Origin: Micromonospora wenchangensis
GTDB lineage: Bacteria; Actinomycetota; Actinomycetes; Mycobacteriales; Micromonosporaceae
Reading direction: 5' to 3'
Length of the DNA stretch: 62,612 nt
Assembly: GCF_002210435.1 (NCBI RefSeq)
Contig: NZ_MZMV01000043.1
Coordinates: 1 to 62,612 of the forward strand
Below are positions 7,685-16,734 of the stretch, piece after piece. The notes under the pieces are model-generated. The model did not search any database. It was not told the origin of the DNA and saw only the letters and a program-made list of their open reading frames with translations. A program made the translations under genes and the position numbers. The stretch's first letter is position 1. The number at the start of each line of letters is the position of its first letter.

Positions 7685-9921
7685 AGTTCACCGACGGGTA
7701 CTGGCAACTGCGCCCCGGGGTCAGCGTGCTGCGCCCCGGCACGGTCGAATCGGTCGAACCGGACGACCGCGGTTTCACCGTCTTCGCGCCGGCCGGTCAG
7801 ATCAACGGCCGGGGCGACACGCTCAACCGGCCGGTCGTCACCGTCCGGTTCTTCTCCCCCGCACCCGGCGTGGTCGGGGTGACCATCGGCCACCACAGCG
7901 GCGGGCTGCCCCGCGAACCCCGCTTCGGGCTGGACACCGACGACACCCACCCGGTCACCGTCGACATCACCGGGATCAGCGCGTCGCTGACCACCGGCGA
8001 ACTGACCGTGCGGGTCGCGCTGGTCGACGGCTGGCGGGTCGAGTTCAGGCACGGCGACCGGCTGGTCACCGCGTCCACCGGACGCAGCATCGGCATCGTC
8101 ACCGACGGCGAGGGCCGCCGGTACGTGCACGAGCGGCTCGCGCTCGGCGTCGGCGAGACGGTGTACGGGCTGGGCGAGCGGTTCGGCCCGTTCGTCAAGA
8201 ACGGGCAGACGGTCGACGTGTGGAACGCCGACGGTGGCACCGCCAGCGAGCAGGCGTACAAGAACGTGCCGTTCTATCTGAGCAGCGCCGGCTACGGGGT
8301 GTTCGTGGACCACCCGGAGCACGTGTCGTTCGAGGTCGGCTCGGAGGTCGTCGCGCAGACCCAGTTCAGTGTGGAGGGCCAGTCGCTGACCTACCACGTC
8401 GTCGACGGGCCCACCCCGAAGGACGTGCTGCGCCGCTATACGGCGATGACCGGTCGACCGGCCCGGGTGCCCGCCTGGTCGTACGGGCTGTGGCTGTCCA
8501 CGTCGTTCACCACGTCGTACGACGAGAAGACGGTGACCGAGTTCGTCGACGGGATGGCCGAGCGGGACCTGCCGCTGTCGGTGTTCCACTTCGACTGCTT
8601 CTGGATGCGCCAGTTCCACTGGGTCGACTTCGTGTGGGACCCGGCGACCTTCCCCGACCCGGAGGGGATGCTGCGCCGGCTGCACGAGCGGGGCCTGAAG
8701 GTGTGCGTGTGGATCAACCCGTACATCGCGCAGCGGTCGTACCTGTTCGAGGAGGGCCGCCAGGCCGGCTACCTGGTGCGCAACCCGGACGGGTCGGTGT
8801 GGCAGTGGGACAAGTGGCAGGCCGGCATGGCGTTGGTCGACTTCACCAACCCCGACGCGGTGGCCTGGTTCACCGGCAAGCTCCGGGCGCTGCTGGACAT
8901 GGGCGTCGACTGTTTCAAGACCGACTTCGGGGAGCGCATCCCGACCGACGTGGTGTGGCACGACGGGTCGGACCCGCAGCGGATGCACAACTACTACTCC
9001 TACCTCTACAACAAGGCGGTCTTCGAGCTGCTGGAGGCCGAGCGGGGCGAGGGTGAGGCGGTGCTGTTCGCCCGTTCGGCCACCGCCGGCGGCCAGCAGT
9101 TCCCGGTGCACTGGGGCGGCGACTGCGAGTCGACGTTCGTCGCGATGGCCGAGTCGCTGCGCGGCGGGCTGTCCCTGGCGTCGTCGGGTTTCGGCTACTG
9201 GAGTCACGACATCGGCGGGTTCGAGGGCACCCCCGACCCGGCGGTGTTCAAGCGGTGGATCGCGTTCGGCCTGCTCTCCTCGCACTCGCGGCTGCACGGT
9301 TCCGGCTCGTACCGGGTGCCGTGGGCGTACGACGAGCAGGCCGTGGACGTGCTGCGCCAGTTCACCCGGCTCAAGCTCGGCCTCATGCCGTACCTGGCGG
9401 CGACGGCCGAGGAGGCGCACCGCGACGGGATCCCGATGATGCGTCCGATGATCGTGGAGTTCCCGGACGATCCGGCCGTGGCGCACCTCGACCGGCAGTA
9501 CATGCTCGGCCCGGACGTGCTGGTCGCGCCGGTGCTCAGCGCCGACGGGCAGGTCACCTTCTACGTGCCCGCCGGCACCTGGACCCACCTGGTCACCGGG
9601 GCGCAGCTCACCGGCCCGGCGTGGGTGACCGAGAAGCACGGGTACGACAGCCTGCCGGTGCTCGCCCGGCCCGGCGCGGTCATCGGGTTCGGGGCGCGCT
9701 GCGACCGGCCCGACTACGCCTGGGCCGACGGGGTGGAGCTGCGGCTCTACGCCCCGGCGGAGGGGCAACGGCAGCGGGTGCGCATCCCGTCGCCCGACGG
9801 GGGGCCGGGCGCGCAGTTCGAGGTGGGGTTCCGGGGCGGGGTGGCGACCGCCGAGCTGGTGGCGGGTGAGTCGTCGGCGTACCACTGCGTGGTGGTCGGC
9901 GCGGAGAGGGCGGGACGATGA
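7681..9921 (+). CDS. GH31 alpha-xylosidase (YicI type)
   Basis: A 746-residue intracellular glycosidase starting at GTG 7681 within a GTGA overlap. An N-terminal beta-sandwich (about 1-250) precedes the TIM barrel. KTDFGE gives the nucleophile Asp415 and HWGGDCES gives the acid/base Asp481, almost the same numbering as E. coli YicI (416 and 482, from memory). KTDFGERIPTDVVWHDG is the alpha-xylosidase signature of GH31 rather than that of maltose-type alpha-glucosidases. The expected reaction is removal of alpha-1,6-xylose from xyloglucan oligosaccharides or isoprimeverose. Coupling with a beta-glucosidase in the same operon supports this. No signal peptide is seen. Confidence 0.9.
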   Translation: MKFTDGYWQLRPGVSVLRPGTVESVEPDDRGFTVFAPAGQINGRGDTLNRPVVTVRFFSPAPGVVGVTIGHHSGGLPREPRFGLDTDDTHPVTVDITGISASLTTGELTVRVALVDGWRVEFRHGDRLVTASTGRSIGIVTDGEGRRYVHERLALGVGETVYGLGERFGPFVKNGQTVDVWNADGGTASEQAYKNVPFYLSSAGYGVFVDHPEHVSFEVGSEVVAQTQFSVEGQSLTYHVVDGPTPKDVLRRYTAMTGRPARVPAWSYGLWLSTSFTTSYDEKTVTEFVDGMAERDLPLSVFHFDCFWMRQFHWVDFVWDPATFPDPEGMLRRLHERGLKVCVWINPYIAQRSYLFEEGRQAGYLVRNPDGSVWQWDKWQAGMALVDFTNPDAVAWFTGKLRALLDMGVDCFKTDFGERIPTDVVWHDGSDPQRMHNYYSYLYNKAVFELLEAERGEGEAVLFARSATAGGQQFPVHWGGDCESTFVAMAESLRGGLSLASSGFGYWSHDIGGFEGTPDPAVFKRWIAFGLLSSHSRLHGSGSYRVPWAYDEQAVDVLRQFTRLKLGLMPYLAATAEEAHRDGIPMMRPMIVEFPDDPAVAHLDRQYMLGPDVLVAPVLSADGQVTFYVPAGTWTHLVTGAQLTGPAWVTEKHGYDSLPVLARPGAVIGFGARCDRPDYAWADGVELRLYAPAEGQRQRVRIPSPDGGPGAQFEVGFRGGVATAELVAGESSAYHCVVVGAERAGR

Positions 9922-11318
9922 CGGCACGCAACTTCCCGGAAAGCTTCGTCTGGGGGTCGGCCACGGCGGCATACCAGATCGAGGGGGCGGCCACCGAGGA
10001 CGGTCGGGGTCGGTCCATCTGGGACACCTACAGCCACACCCCGGGGCGGACGTTGAACGGCGACACCGGCGACGTGGCCGCCGACCACTACCACCGGTGG
10101 TCGCAGGATCTGGACCACCTCGCCGAGCTGGGGCTGGGCGCGTACCGTTTCTCGATCTCCTGGCCCCGGGTGCAGCCGGGCGGTTCCGGCCGGTTCAACC
10201 CCGCCGGCCTGGACTTCTACGCGCGGCTGGTCGACGGGCTGCTGGAGCGCGGCATCCGACCGGTGGCGACCATGTACCACTGGGACCTGCCGCAGGAGTT
10301 GGAGGACGCCGGCGGGTGGCCGGTGCGGGACACGGCGCGGCGTTTCGAGGAGTACGCGGCGGGGATCGTCGGCGCGCTCGGCGACCGGGTGCACACCTGG
10401 ACGACGCTCAACGAGCCGTGGTGCTCGGCGTACCTGGGGTACGGCTCCGGCGTGCACGCGCCCGGCCGCACCGAACCGGCGGCGGCGTTGGCGGCGGTGC
10501 ACCACCTGAACCTGGCGCACGGCCTGGCCGGGCGGGTGGTGCGGGAGTTGACGCCGAGCGCCGAGCTGTCGGTGACGTTGAACCTGCACGTCGTGCGGGG
10601 CGCGTCCGACTCGGCCGCCGACGCCGACGCGGTCCGGCGGATCGACGCGCTGGCGAACCGGGCGTTCCTCGGCCCGATGCTGGACGGGGCGTACCCGGCG
10701 GACCTGCTGGCCGACACCGCCGCCGTCACCGACTGGTCGTTCGTGCGCTCCGGTGACGAGAAGACGATCGCGGTGCCGCTGGACGTGCTGGGGGTCAACT
10801 ACTACTCCAGCACCCTGGTCCGTGCCTGGGACGGGCACTCGGCCCGGTCCGCCGCCGACGGGCACGGCGCGTCGGCGCACTCGCCGTGGGTGGGCGCCGG
10901 GGACGTCGACTTCCTGCCGCAGCCCGGCCCGTACACGGCGATGGGGTGGAACATCGACCCGCCGGCCTTCACCGAGTTGCTGGTGCGGCTGGGTCACGAC
11001 CATCCGGGCCAGCCGTTGATGATCACCGAGAACGGCGCGGCGTTCGACGACGTGGTGTCGGCCGACGGGCGGATCCACGACGACCGGCGGATCGACTACC
11101 TGCGCCGGCACGTCGGCGCGGTGGCCGACGCCCGCGCGCAGGGCGTGGACGTGCGGGGTTACTTCGTCTGGTCGCTGCTGGACAACTTCGAGTGGGGCTA
11201 CGGCTACGACCGTCGGTTCGGCATCATCCACGTCGACTACGACACGCAGGAACGCCGGTGGAAGGACAGCGCCCACTGGTACCGCCGGCTGGTCGCCACC
11301 GGCCAGCTCGACGGGTAG
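9918..11318 (+). CDS. GH1 beta-glucosidase
   Basis: A 466-residue (beta/alpha)8 glycosidase with the N-terminal GH1 signature FPESFVWGSATAAYQIEGA. TLNEPW gives acid/base Glu166 and ITENG gives nucleophile Glu371. The usual family length is 440-480. The ATG overlaps the stop of the GH31 gene by 4 nt. It is cytoplasmic, with no signal peptide. It should release glucose from beta-linked gluco-oligosaccharides after the alpha-xylosidase has removed xylose; beta-galactosidase or beta-fucosidase side activity is common in GH1. It is the last gene of the operon, with a strong hairpin 25 nt after the stop. Confidence 0.92.
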   Translation: MTARNFPESFVWGSATAAYQIEGAATEDGRGRSIWDTYSHTPGRTLNGDTGDVAADHYHRWSQDLDHLAELGLGAYRFSISWPRVQPGGSGRFNPAGLDFYARLVDGLLERGIRPVATMYHWDLPQELEDAGGWPVRDTARRFEEYAAGIVGALGDRVHTWTTLNEPWCSAYLGYGSGVHAPGRTEPAAALAAVHHLNLAHGLAGRVVRELTPSAELSVTLNLHVVRGASDSAADADAVRRIDALANRAFLGPMLDGAYPADLLADTAAVTDWSFVRSGDEKTIAVPLDVLGVNYYSSTLVRAWDGHSARSAADGHGASAHSPWVGAGDVDFLPQPGPYTAMGWNIDPPAFTELLVRLGHDHPGQPLMITENGAAFDDVVSADGRIHDDRRIDYLRRHVGAVADARAQGVDVRGYFVWSLLDNFEWGYGYDRRFGIIHVDYDTQERRWKDSAHWYRRLVATGQLDG

Positions 11319-11343
11319 GTCGGCAGCTTCTGCGTGGGACCTC

Positions 11344-11371
11344 GGGGTGCCCCGGCCGGCCGGGGCACCCC
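11344..11371. terminator. Bidirectional hairpin terminator
   Basis: A perfect inverted repeat, GGGGTGCCCCGG - CCGG loop - CCGGGGCACCCC, lies between the convergent GH1 and halogenase genes. There is no U-tract, as is usual in high-GC actinomycetes. It can serve both strands. Confidence 0.8.
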
Positions 11372-11398
11372 ACGTCGTCGCCGCGACCCGGACCGGGT

Positions 11399-12805
11399 TC
11401 AGGGGCGCGCCGCGCGGACCCGTTCGAGGCCGAGTCGCGGACTGGTGACGAGGCGGTAGTCGGCCGACTCCGCGTCGGACAGGGGGTCGCCGCGGACCGG
11501 GGTGAAGTCGGGTCCGTCGGAGTCGGGTGCGTGCACCACCTGAAGTTGCGCCCGCACCGCCTCCTCCCGGAGGCGGTCGGTGATGACGCGGGTGGACGAG
11601 TCGGCCGCCTCCCGCAGGTCGGACAGACCACCGATGATCTCGGCGAAGGAGCGGGAGGAGACGTCGGTGTCCGGCTGCCCGGACTGCTCGTCGCCGATCA
11701 GCCGGTCCGAGGTGCGGAAGAAGCCGTCCTTGCCCAGGTAGCGCTCGTACATGATGGTCACCAGCGCGAACAGCCGCATGTACGCGCGCCGGTAGGCGAA
11801 CTCGAAGAACCGCAGCGCCTCCGTCTCGTCGACCTCGCCCCGGTCCATCGAGGCGACGCAGGCGGCCGCGGTCAACGCGCTGTAGAGCGCGAGGTGCACG
11901 CCGGTGGACAGCAGCGGGTCCAGGAAGCACGCCGCGTCGCCCACGATCGCGTAACCCGGCCCGCAGAACTGGGCCGCGATGTACGAGTAGTCGGTCTCGA
12001 CCCTCGTCACGCCGAGGAACTCCGCCCCGGCGGTGAGGCCGGCGATGGTCGGTGAGGCCGCGATGAGGTGCCGGTACAGCTCGTCCGACGACTGGTGCTC
12101 GTGACGGTCCCGCGCGAAGGCGTCCTTGGTGGTGACGTAGCCGATGCTCATCCGCCCGCCGGCCATCGGGATCACCCAGTACCAGCCCTCCGGCGAAGAG
12201 ATGATGTTGATCCCTCCGGTCGGCGTCTCGGGCAGCAGGGTGGCGCCGGTCCAGTAGCCCCAGATGCCGACGTTGCGCAGGTTGTTCAGCGGCTCGCGGT
12301 TGCCGAAGTGCCTGGCGCTGAGCAGCCCGTTGCGCCCGGTGGCGTCGACCAGGAAGTCGAAGTCGTCGATGGTGAACGGTTCGCCGTCGTCCGGGGAGCA
12401 CTCCACGGCCACCGGCCGGCCGTCGGCGAAGCGTACCGACCGGCCGGTGACGCCGGTGGTGACGGCGACCCCGTTGTTGCGGGCGTGTTCCAGCAGCAGC
12501 GCGTCGAACTCGCTCCGGTCGACCTGCCACGACTGCACCCCGGACTGCGCCTGCCAGTCGAACGTCCACTGGTCGTCGTCCCAGTGGATGACACCGCCGT
12601 TCTTCTTCACGAAGCCGTGGTCGTCGAGGATCTTCGACATGCCGATGGCGTCCAGCACCACCCGGCACGACGGCGTGAGCGACTCACCCACGTGGTATCG
12701 CGGGAAGTGGGCGCTCTCGACGAGCCGCACGTCGAGGCCGGCCTGGGCCATCGCCGTTGCCGCGGTGCTCCCGGCGGGGCCACCACCGATCACGAGGACC
12801 TTCAT
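11399..12805 (-). CDS. Flavin-dependent halogenase, PltA/CmlS-like
   Basis: A 468-residue FAD enzyme. GGGPAGS (residues 7-13) binds the dinucleotide. The halogenase fingerprint WxWxIP is present as WYWVIP, and FLDPLLSTGVHLA matches the chloride/FAD region of carrier-protein- and phenol-type halogenases. These motifs separate it from plain geranylgeranyl-reductase-like monooxygenases. Expected chemistry is FADH2- and O2-dependent oxidation of chloride and electrophilic chlorination of an aromatic or pyrrole group, often carrier-bound; a partner flavin reductase is not in the window. It is convergent with the sugar operon and divergent from the aminotransferase, at the edge of the biosynthetic locus. 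Whether it halogenates a product of that locus is inference. Confidence 0.82.
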   Translation of the reverse strand: MKVLVIGGGPAGSTAATAMAQAGLDVRLVESAHFPRYHVGESLTPSCRVVLDAIGMSKILDDHGFVKKNGGVIHWDDDQWTFDWQAQSGVQSWQVDRSEFDALLLEHARNNGVAVTTGVTGRSVRFADGRPVAVECSPDDGEPFTIDDFDFLVDATGRNGLLSARHFGNREPLNNLRNVGIWGYWTGATLLPETPTGGINIISSPEGWYWVIPMAGGRMSIGYVTTKDAFARDRHEHQSSDELYRHLIAASPTIAGLTAGAEFLGVTRVETDYSYIAAQFCGPGYAIVGDAACFLDPLLSTGVHLALYSALTAAACVASMDRGEVDETEALRFFEFAYRRAYMRLFALVTIMYERYLGKDGFFRTSDRLIGDEQSGQPDTDVSSRSFAEIIGGLSDLREAADSSTRVITDRLREEAVRAQLQVVHAPDSDGPDFTPVRGDPLSDAESADYRLVTSPRLGLERVRAARP

Positions 12806-13181
12806 GTCTCTGCCACCTTGCCGTTCCGGCCGTAGCCACGCAGGAATGGTGCACGACGACGCGCGTTTCCCCGGCGGCCACCGGGGCCGCCGACGGAATC
12901 AGGGGGTGGTGCCGGTCACGGTCGGATCCGGTAGGCGGGTGCCGTGGGTCCCGTACCGGCGGTCGTGCGCCGTACGGGTCGAATCCGATGACGAACGAAG
13001 CAGCACAAGCATCCCCATCCTCGCACGAATGAGATAGACGATCGTACATGAATATCGGTGCGGGCACCGCTACGCTCCGTTACCCCGAGGAGCTGTGGCG
13101 GTGGGCCGGAGCAGCCACCCTTCCGGCGGTCGTACTAGGGTGCTTTCCGGGGCAAAGTGTCCAGGTGGTCGAGGGGGTCCG
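12806..13181. other. Divergent intergenic region, halogenase / aminotransferase
   Basis: 376 nt without a convincing gene. It is more AT-rich than the flanks around 13030-13050. TACGCT at 13071-13076 could be a -10 for the aminotransferase, with a leader of about 100 nt, but no clear -35 was found. No convincing operator was seen. Confidence 0.4.
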
Positions 13182-14387
13182 ATGCGGCAGGCCAAACGGC
13201 TGAAGAGTGTCCGGTACGACATCCGCGGGCCGGTGCTGCGGCGGGCACAGGAGATGGAGGCCGCCGGCCACCGGATCCTCAAGCTGAACCTGGGCAACCC
13301 GGCGCCCTGGGGGCTGGCCACGCCCGGCCCGATCGTCGCCGACGTGGTGCAGAACCTCGTCGAGGCGCAGGGCTACAGCGACGCCCGGGGCATCTACTCG
13401 GCGCGGGTCGCCGTCGCCCAGCGGTACCAGAACCTGGGCGTGACCGGCGTCCAGCCGGACGACGTGCTGCTCGGCAACGGGGTCTCCGAGCTGATCATGA
13501 TGGTGTTGCAGGCGCTGCTCGACTCCGGCGACGAGGTGCTGGTGCCCAGCCCGGACTACCCGCTCTGGACCGCGGCGGTGAACCTGTGCGGCGGGCAGGC
13601 CGTGCACTACCGCTGCGACGAGAGCGCCGGCTGGCAGCCCGACCTGGAGCACCTGGCCTCGCGGATCACCGAACGCACCCGCGCCCTCGTGGTGATCAAC
13701 CCGAACAACCCGACCGGCGCGGTGTACTCGGAGCAGACCCTGCTCGGCATGATCGAGCTGGCCCGCCGGCACGGCCTGATGATCTTCGCCGACGAGATCT
13801 ACGACCGGATCGTGTACGACGGCGCCACCCACCACACCCTCGCGGCGCTCGCCCCGGACGTGCCGGTGGTGAGCATGGGCGGCCTGTCGAAGGTCTACCG
13901 GGCCGCCGGCTTCCGCTCCGGCTGGCTCGCCACCAGCGGGTTCACCGGCACCGACACGGACTACCTGAACGGGCTGCAACTGCTGGCCAACCTCCGGGTC
14001 TGCCCGAACGTGCCGGCCCAGCACGCCATCCAGACCGCGCTCGGCGGCTACCAGAGCATCGACGAGCTGATCCGGCCCGGCGGGCGGCTGCTGGAACAGC
14101 GCGACCACGCCTGGCGCGAGGTCGTCTCGATCCCCGGCGTCGACTGCGTCAAGCCGGAGGGCGCGCTCTACCTGTTCGCCCGCCTCGACCCGGCCGTCCA
14201 CAAGATCCACGACGACGAGAAGCTCGTGATCGACCTGCTGGAGCAGCAGCATCTGTTGATCTCGCACGGCAGCGGCTTCAACATCGACACCCCGGACCAC
14301 CTGCGCATGGTGTTCCTGGCCCCCACCGACGTCCTCGACGACGCGATCGGCCGCATCCGCACCTTCCTGTCCACCTACCGGCAGTAG
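13182..14387 (+). CDS. alaA: Class I PLP aminotransferase, alanine-type (AlaA-like)
   Basis: A 401-residue fold-type I aminotransferase. The N-terminus contains YDIRGPVL and LNLGNPAPWG, the signature of AlaA/alanine-glutamate aminotransferases. NPNNPTGAVYS binds the cofactor region, ADEIYD carries the PLP-ring Asp, and SMGGLSKVYRAAGFRSGW carries the Schiff-base Lys. ATG 13182 follows GAGGGGG at 4 nt. It is convergent with the terminal P450 of the terpenoid operon (10 nt between stops). It may be a housekeeping alanine/pyruvate transaminase. A role in the adjacent pathway cannot be excluded, but nothing in the sequence demands it. Confidence 0.8.
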   Translation: MRQAKRLKSVRYDIRGPVLRRAQEMEAAGHRILKLNLGNPAPWGLATPGPIVADVVQNLVEAQGYSDARGIYSARVAVAQRYQNLGVTGVQPDDVLLGNGVSELIMMVLQALLDSGDEVLVPSPDYPLWTAAVNLCGGQAVHYRCDESAGWQPDLEHLASRITERTRALVVINPNNPTGAVYSEQTLLGMIELARRHGLMIFADEIYDRIVYDGATHHTLAALAPDVPVVSMGGLSKVYRAAGFRSGWLATSGFTGTDTDYLNGLQLLANLRVCPNVPAQHAIQTALGGYQSIDELIRPGGRLLEQRDHAWREVVSIPGVDCVKPEGALYLFARLDPAVHKIHDDEKLVIDLLEQQHLLISHGSGFNIDTPDHLRMVFLAPTDVLDDAIGRIRTFLSTYRQ

Positions 14388-14397
14388 GAGGGGTCGG

Positions 14398-15603
14398 CTA
14401 CCAGCTCACCACCAGCCGGCTCAGGCCGTAGAAGACGTGGGACGGGCGGAACACCACCCCGTCCGGCTCGATCCGCAGGTCGGGGAAGCGGCGCAGCAGC
14501 GCGGGCAGCCCGATCCTCAGTTCCATCCGCGCCAGCGGCGCGCCGATGCAGTGGTGCACGCCGTGGCCGAACGCGAGGTGCCCCACGGCACCGCGTCCGA
14601 TGTCCAGCTCGTCGGGGCGCTCGACGGCGGTCGGGTCCCGGTTGGCCGCCGGCAGCGACAGCAGCACCAGGTCACCGGCCGGGATGCGGACGCCGCCGAA
14701 CTCGGTGTCCGCGCGGACCAGCCGTGGCACCCCGGCCTGCACCACGCTCAGCCAGCGCAGCAGCTCCTCGACGGCCGGGGTGACCGCGGCCGGGTCGTCG
14801 CGTACCCGGGCGAGTTGCGCCGGGTGGCGCAGCAGGGCCAGGGTGCCCAGGGCGAGCATGTTGGCGGTCGTCTCGTGGCCGGCGAGCAGCAGGAAGTTGG
14901 CCAGGCCGGCGAGTTCGGCGTGGGTGAGGTCGTGGCCGTGTTCGCGGATCAGCATGCCGATCATATCGTCGCCGGGCGCGAGCCGGGCGCGCCGCACCAG
15001 GTCCGACATGTAGTCGCGCAGCCCGCGACCCACCCGTAACCGTTCCCGCACCGGCACCGAGACGTCGATGAGCCGGCTCGTCTGCGCGTTGAAGTCGGCC
15101 CGGTCGGCGGCCGGCACGCCGAGCAGTTCGCAGATCACCAGGGAGGGCACGGGCAGGGCGTACCCGGTGACGAGGTCCACCGGTGACCCCCTGCCCGCCA
15201 GCTCGGCCAGTTGCCGGTCGACGATGCGCCGCACCCGGGGTTCCAGGGCACGCATCCGGCGCAGCGTGAACTCCGCCGTCAGGGTCCGGCGGAGCCGGGT
15301 GTGCTCCGGCGGGTCCACGCCGAGCAGGTTGCCGAAGCGCAGCGGTGCGCGTTCGTCGTCGGTGAGGTCGTCCAGGCCGGGCAGCGGTGGCATGTCCGAC
15401 GGGTCGTTGCTGAACCGCGCCGGGTCGGCCAGCACGGTGCGTACGTCGTCGTGCCGGGTCAGCAACCAGGCGGTCAGGCCGAACGGGGTGGTGACCCGTT
15501 CGACGAGCCCGGCGTCGCGCAGCCGGCCGAGGTCGGGCGTCGGGGTGAAGCCGTCGCGGCGGAGGTAGACGGGGACCTCCGGCGCGCTGGCGGGGATCGT
15601 CAC
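14398..15603 (-). CDS. Cytochrome P450 (second P450 of terpenoid operon)
   Basis: A 401-residue soluble class I P450. The I-helix oxygen-activating motif is AGHETT (241-246), ExxR is E280-R283, and the haem-ligand loop FGHGVHHCIG has Cys352. The start is GTG 15603, overlapping the stop of the prenyl synthase by GTGA, which indicates translational coupling. It is the last gene of the minus-strand terpenoid operon. It is expected to hydroxylate or further oxidise the cyclised terpene, with ferredoxin and reductase partners supplied from elsewhere, since none are encoded here. Substrate and regiochemistry cannot be read from sequence. Confidence 0.9.
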   Translation of the reverse strand: MTIPASAPEVPVYLRRDGFTPTPDLGRLRDAGLVERVTTPFGLTAWLLTRHDDVRTVLADPARFSNDPSDMPPLPGLDDLTDDERAPLRFGNLLGVDPPEHTRLRRTLTAEFTLRRMRALEPRVRRIVDRQLAELAGRGSPVDLVTGYALPVPSLVICELLGVPAADRADFNAQTSRLIDVSVPVRERLRVGRGLRDYMSDLVRRARLAPGDDMIGMLIREHGHDLTHAELAGLANFLLLAGHETTANMLALGTLALLRHPAQLARVRDDPAAVTPAVEELLRWLSVVQAGVPRLVRADTEFGGVRIPAGDLVLLSLPAANRDPTAVERPDELDIGRGAVGHLAFGHGVHHCIGAPLARMELRIGLPALLRRFPDLRIEPDGVVFRPSHVFYGLSRLVVSW

Positions 15604-16688
15604 CGGGTCCTCTGCAACACGGTGTCCGCCATCTCCGCGAGACGCCGTCTGGCCAGGTCGGTGACGTCGCTGGCGTCGAGCGCCGCCAGCGCGCGTTCCC
15701 CGCACGTCGCTATCCGCGTCTCGACCCGGGCCACCGCGCCGACGTCGACGAGGATGGTCCGCACCCGGTCGAGTTCGTCGTCGGTGAGGTCGGTGCCGAT
15801 CTTCGTCCGCAGGTAGTGCGCCGCCGCGGCGTCGCGGGCGTCGGCGAGGGTGAGGGCGGTGGCCAGCAGCACGGTCCGCTTGCCCTCGCGGAGGTCGTCA
15901 CCGCACGGCTTGCCCGTCACCGCGGGGTCGCCGAAGACCCCGAGCAGATCGTCGCGGAGCTGGAACGCGATGCCGACGTCGACGCCGTACGCACCGTAGG
16001 CCGCGGTGAGCGCGGGGTCGGCGCCCGCGACGGCCCCGCCGAACTGCAACGGGCGCTGCACCGTGTACGACGCCGTCTTGTACCGGTCGACCCGCAGCGC
16101 CGACTCGACGTCCTCGTCGTCGCTGGCCTGGTTGATCAGGTCGAGCAGTTGGCCGTACATCACCTCGGCGCGCGCCGCCGACCACACGGGTCCGATCCGG
16201 GTCCGCGCGTCCGCCGGCAGCCCGGAGTCGGCCACCAGCGCGTCGGCCCAGATCAGGGCCAGGTCGCCGAGCACGATCGCGGTGCCCAGGCCGAACGCGG
16301 CGGGGTCGCCGGAGAAGCGGCGGGCGCGGTGCCGCTCGGCGAACGCCACGTGCGCCGAGGGACGGCCGCGACGGGTCGGGGAGGCGTCGATGATGTCGTC
16401 GTGGATCAGCCCGGCGGCGTGCAGCAGTTCGAACGCCGCGCTGGCCCGCAGCACCGCGTGCGCCCGTGGGCCGCCCGGATCGCCGCCGGCGCCGAGCCAG
16501 CCCAGCCAGACGAAGACCGGCCGGACCCGTTTGCCGCCGCACAGCACGAAGCTCTCCAGTTCGGCGACGGTCGCCGCGAGGTCCGGGCCGAACGCTTCGG
16601 CCTCGCCCCGGCGGCCGGCGAAGAAGTCGCCGAGGGTGGCGTCGATGGCCGCCACGTCCACGGCTCCGGTGGCCCGGGTGACGGTCAT
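15600..16688 (-). CDS. Trans-polyprenyl diphosphate synthase, probable GGPP synthase
   Basis: A 362-residue all-helical prenyltransferase. The first Asp-rich motif is DDIID (97-101) in FELLHAAGLIHDDIIDASPTRRG-type context, and the second is DDLLGVFGD (246-254). CGGKRVRP binds the IPP pyrophosphate. Residues just before the first Asp motif are small (Ala92, Gly93), which fits C20 or longer products rather than FPP. It supplies the precursor for the terpene synthase at the head of the operon. There is a 46-nt gap after the upstream P450 and a 4-nt overlap with the downstream P450. A GFPP (C25) product cannot be excluded. Confidence 0.88.
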   Translation of the reverse strand: MTVTRATGAVDVAAIDATLGDFFAGRRGEAEAFGPDLAATVAELESFVLCGGKRVRPVFVWLGWLGAGGDPGGPRAHAVLRASAAFELLHAAGLIHDDIIDASPTRRGRPSAHVAFAERHRARRFSGDPAAFGLGTAIVLGDLALIWADALVADSGLPADARTRIGPVWSAARAEVMYGQLLDLINQASDDEDVESALRVDRYKTASYTVQRPLQFGGAVAGADPALTAAYGAYGVDVGIAFQLRDDLLGVFGDPAVTGKPCGDDLREGKRTVLLATALTLADARDAAAAHYLRTKIGTDLTDDELDRVRTILVDVGAVARVETRIATCGERALAALDASDVTDLARRRLAEMADTVLQRTR

Positions 16689-16734
16689 GCCCCGCTCCCC
16701 CGTTCCCCGTCGGACGCCGGGGCGGTGGGCGGCG

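Noticed and set aside
7258..9972. 904-codon open frame on the minus strand
   Set aside because: Antisense to the GH31 gene, whose catalytic motifs are intact. Long antisense frames are expected where third positions are mostly G or C.
9747..12668. 973-codon open frame on the minus strand
   Set aside because: It runs through the GH1 gene in antisense and the halogenase gene in the wrong frame; no motif and no plausible start.
13182..14387. Aminotransferase considered a dedicated biosynthetic enzyme of the terpenoid cluster
   Set aside because: The sequence has clear AlaA-type signatures, so a housekeeping role is at least as likely; no claim of involvement is made.
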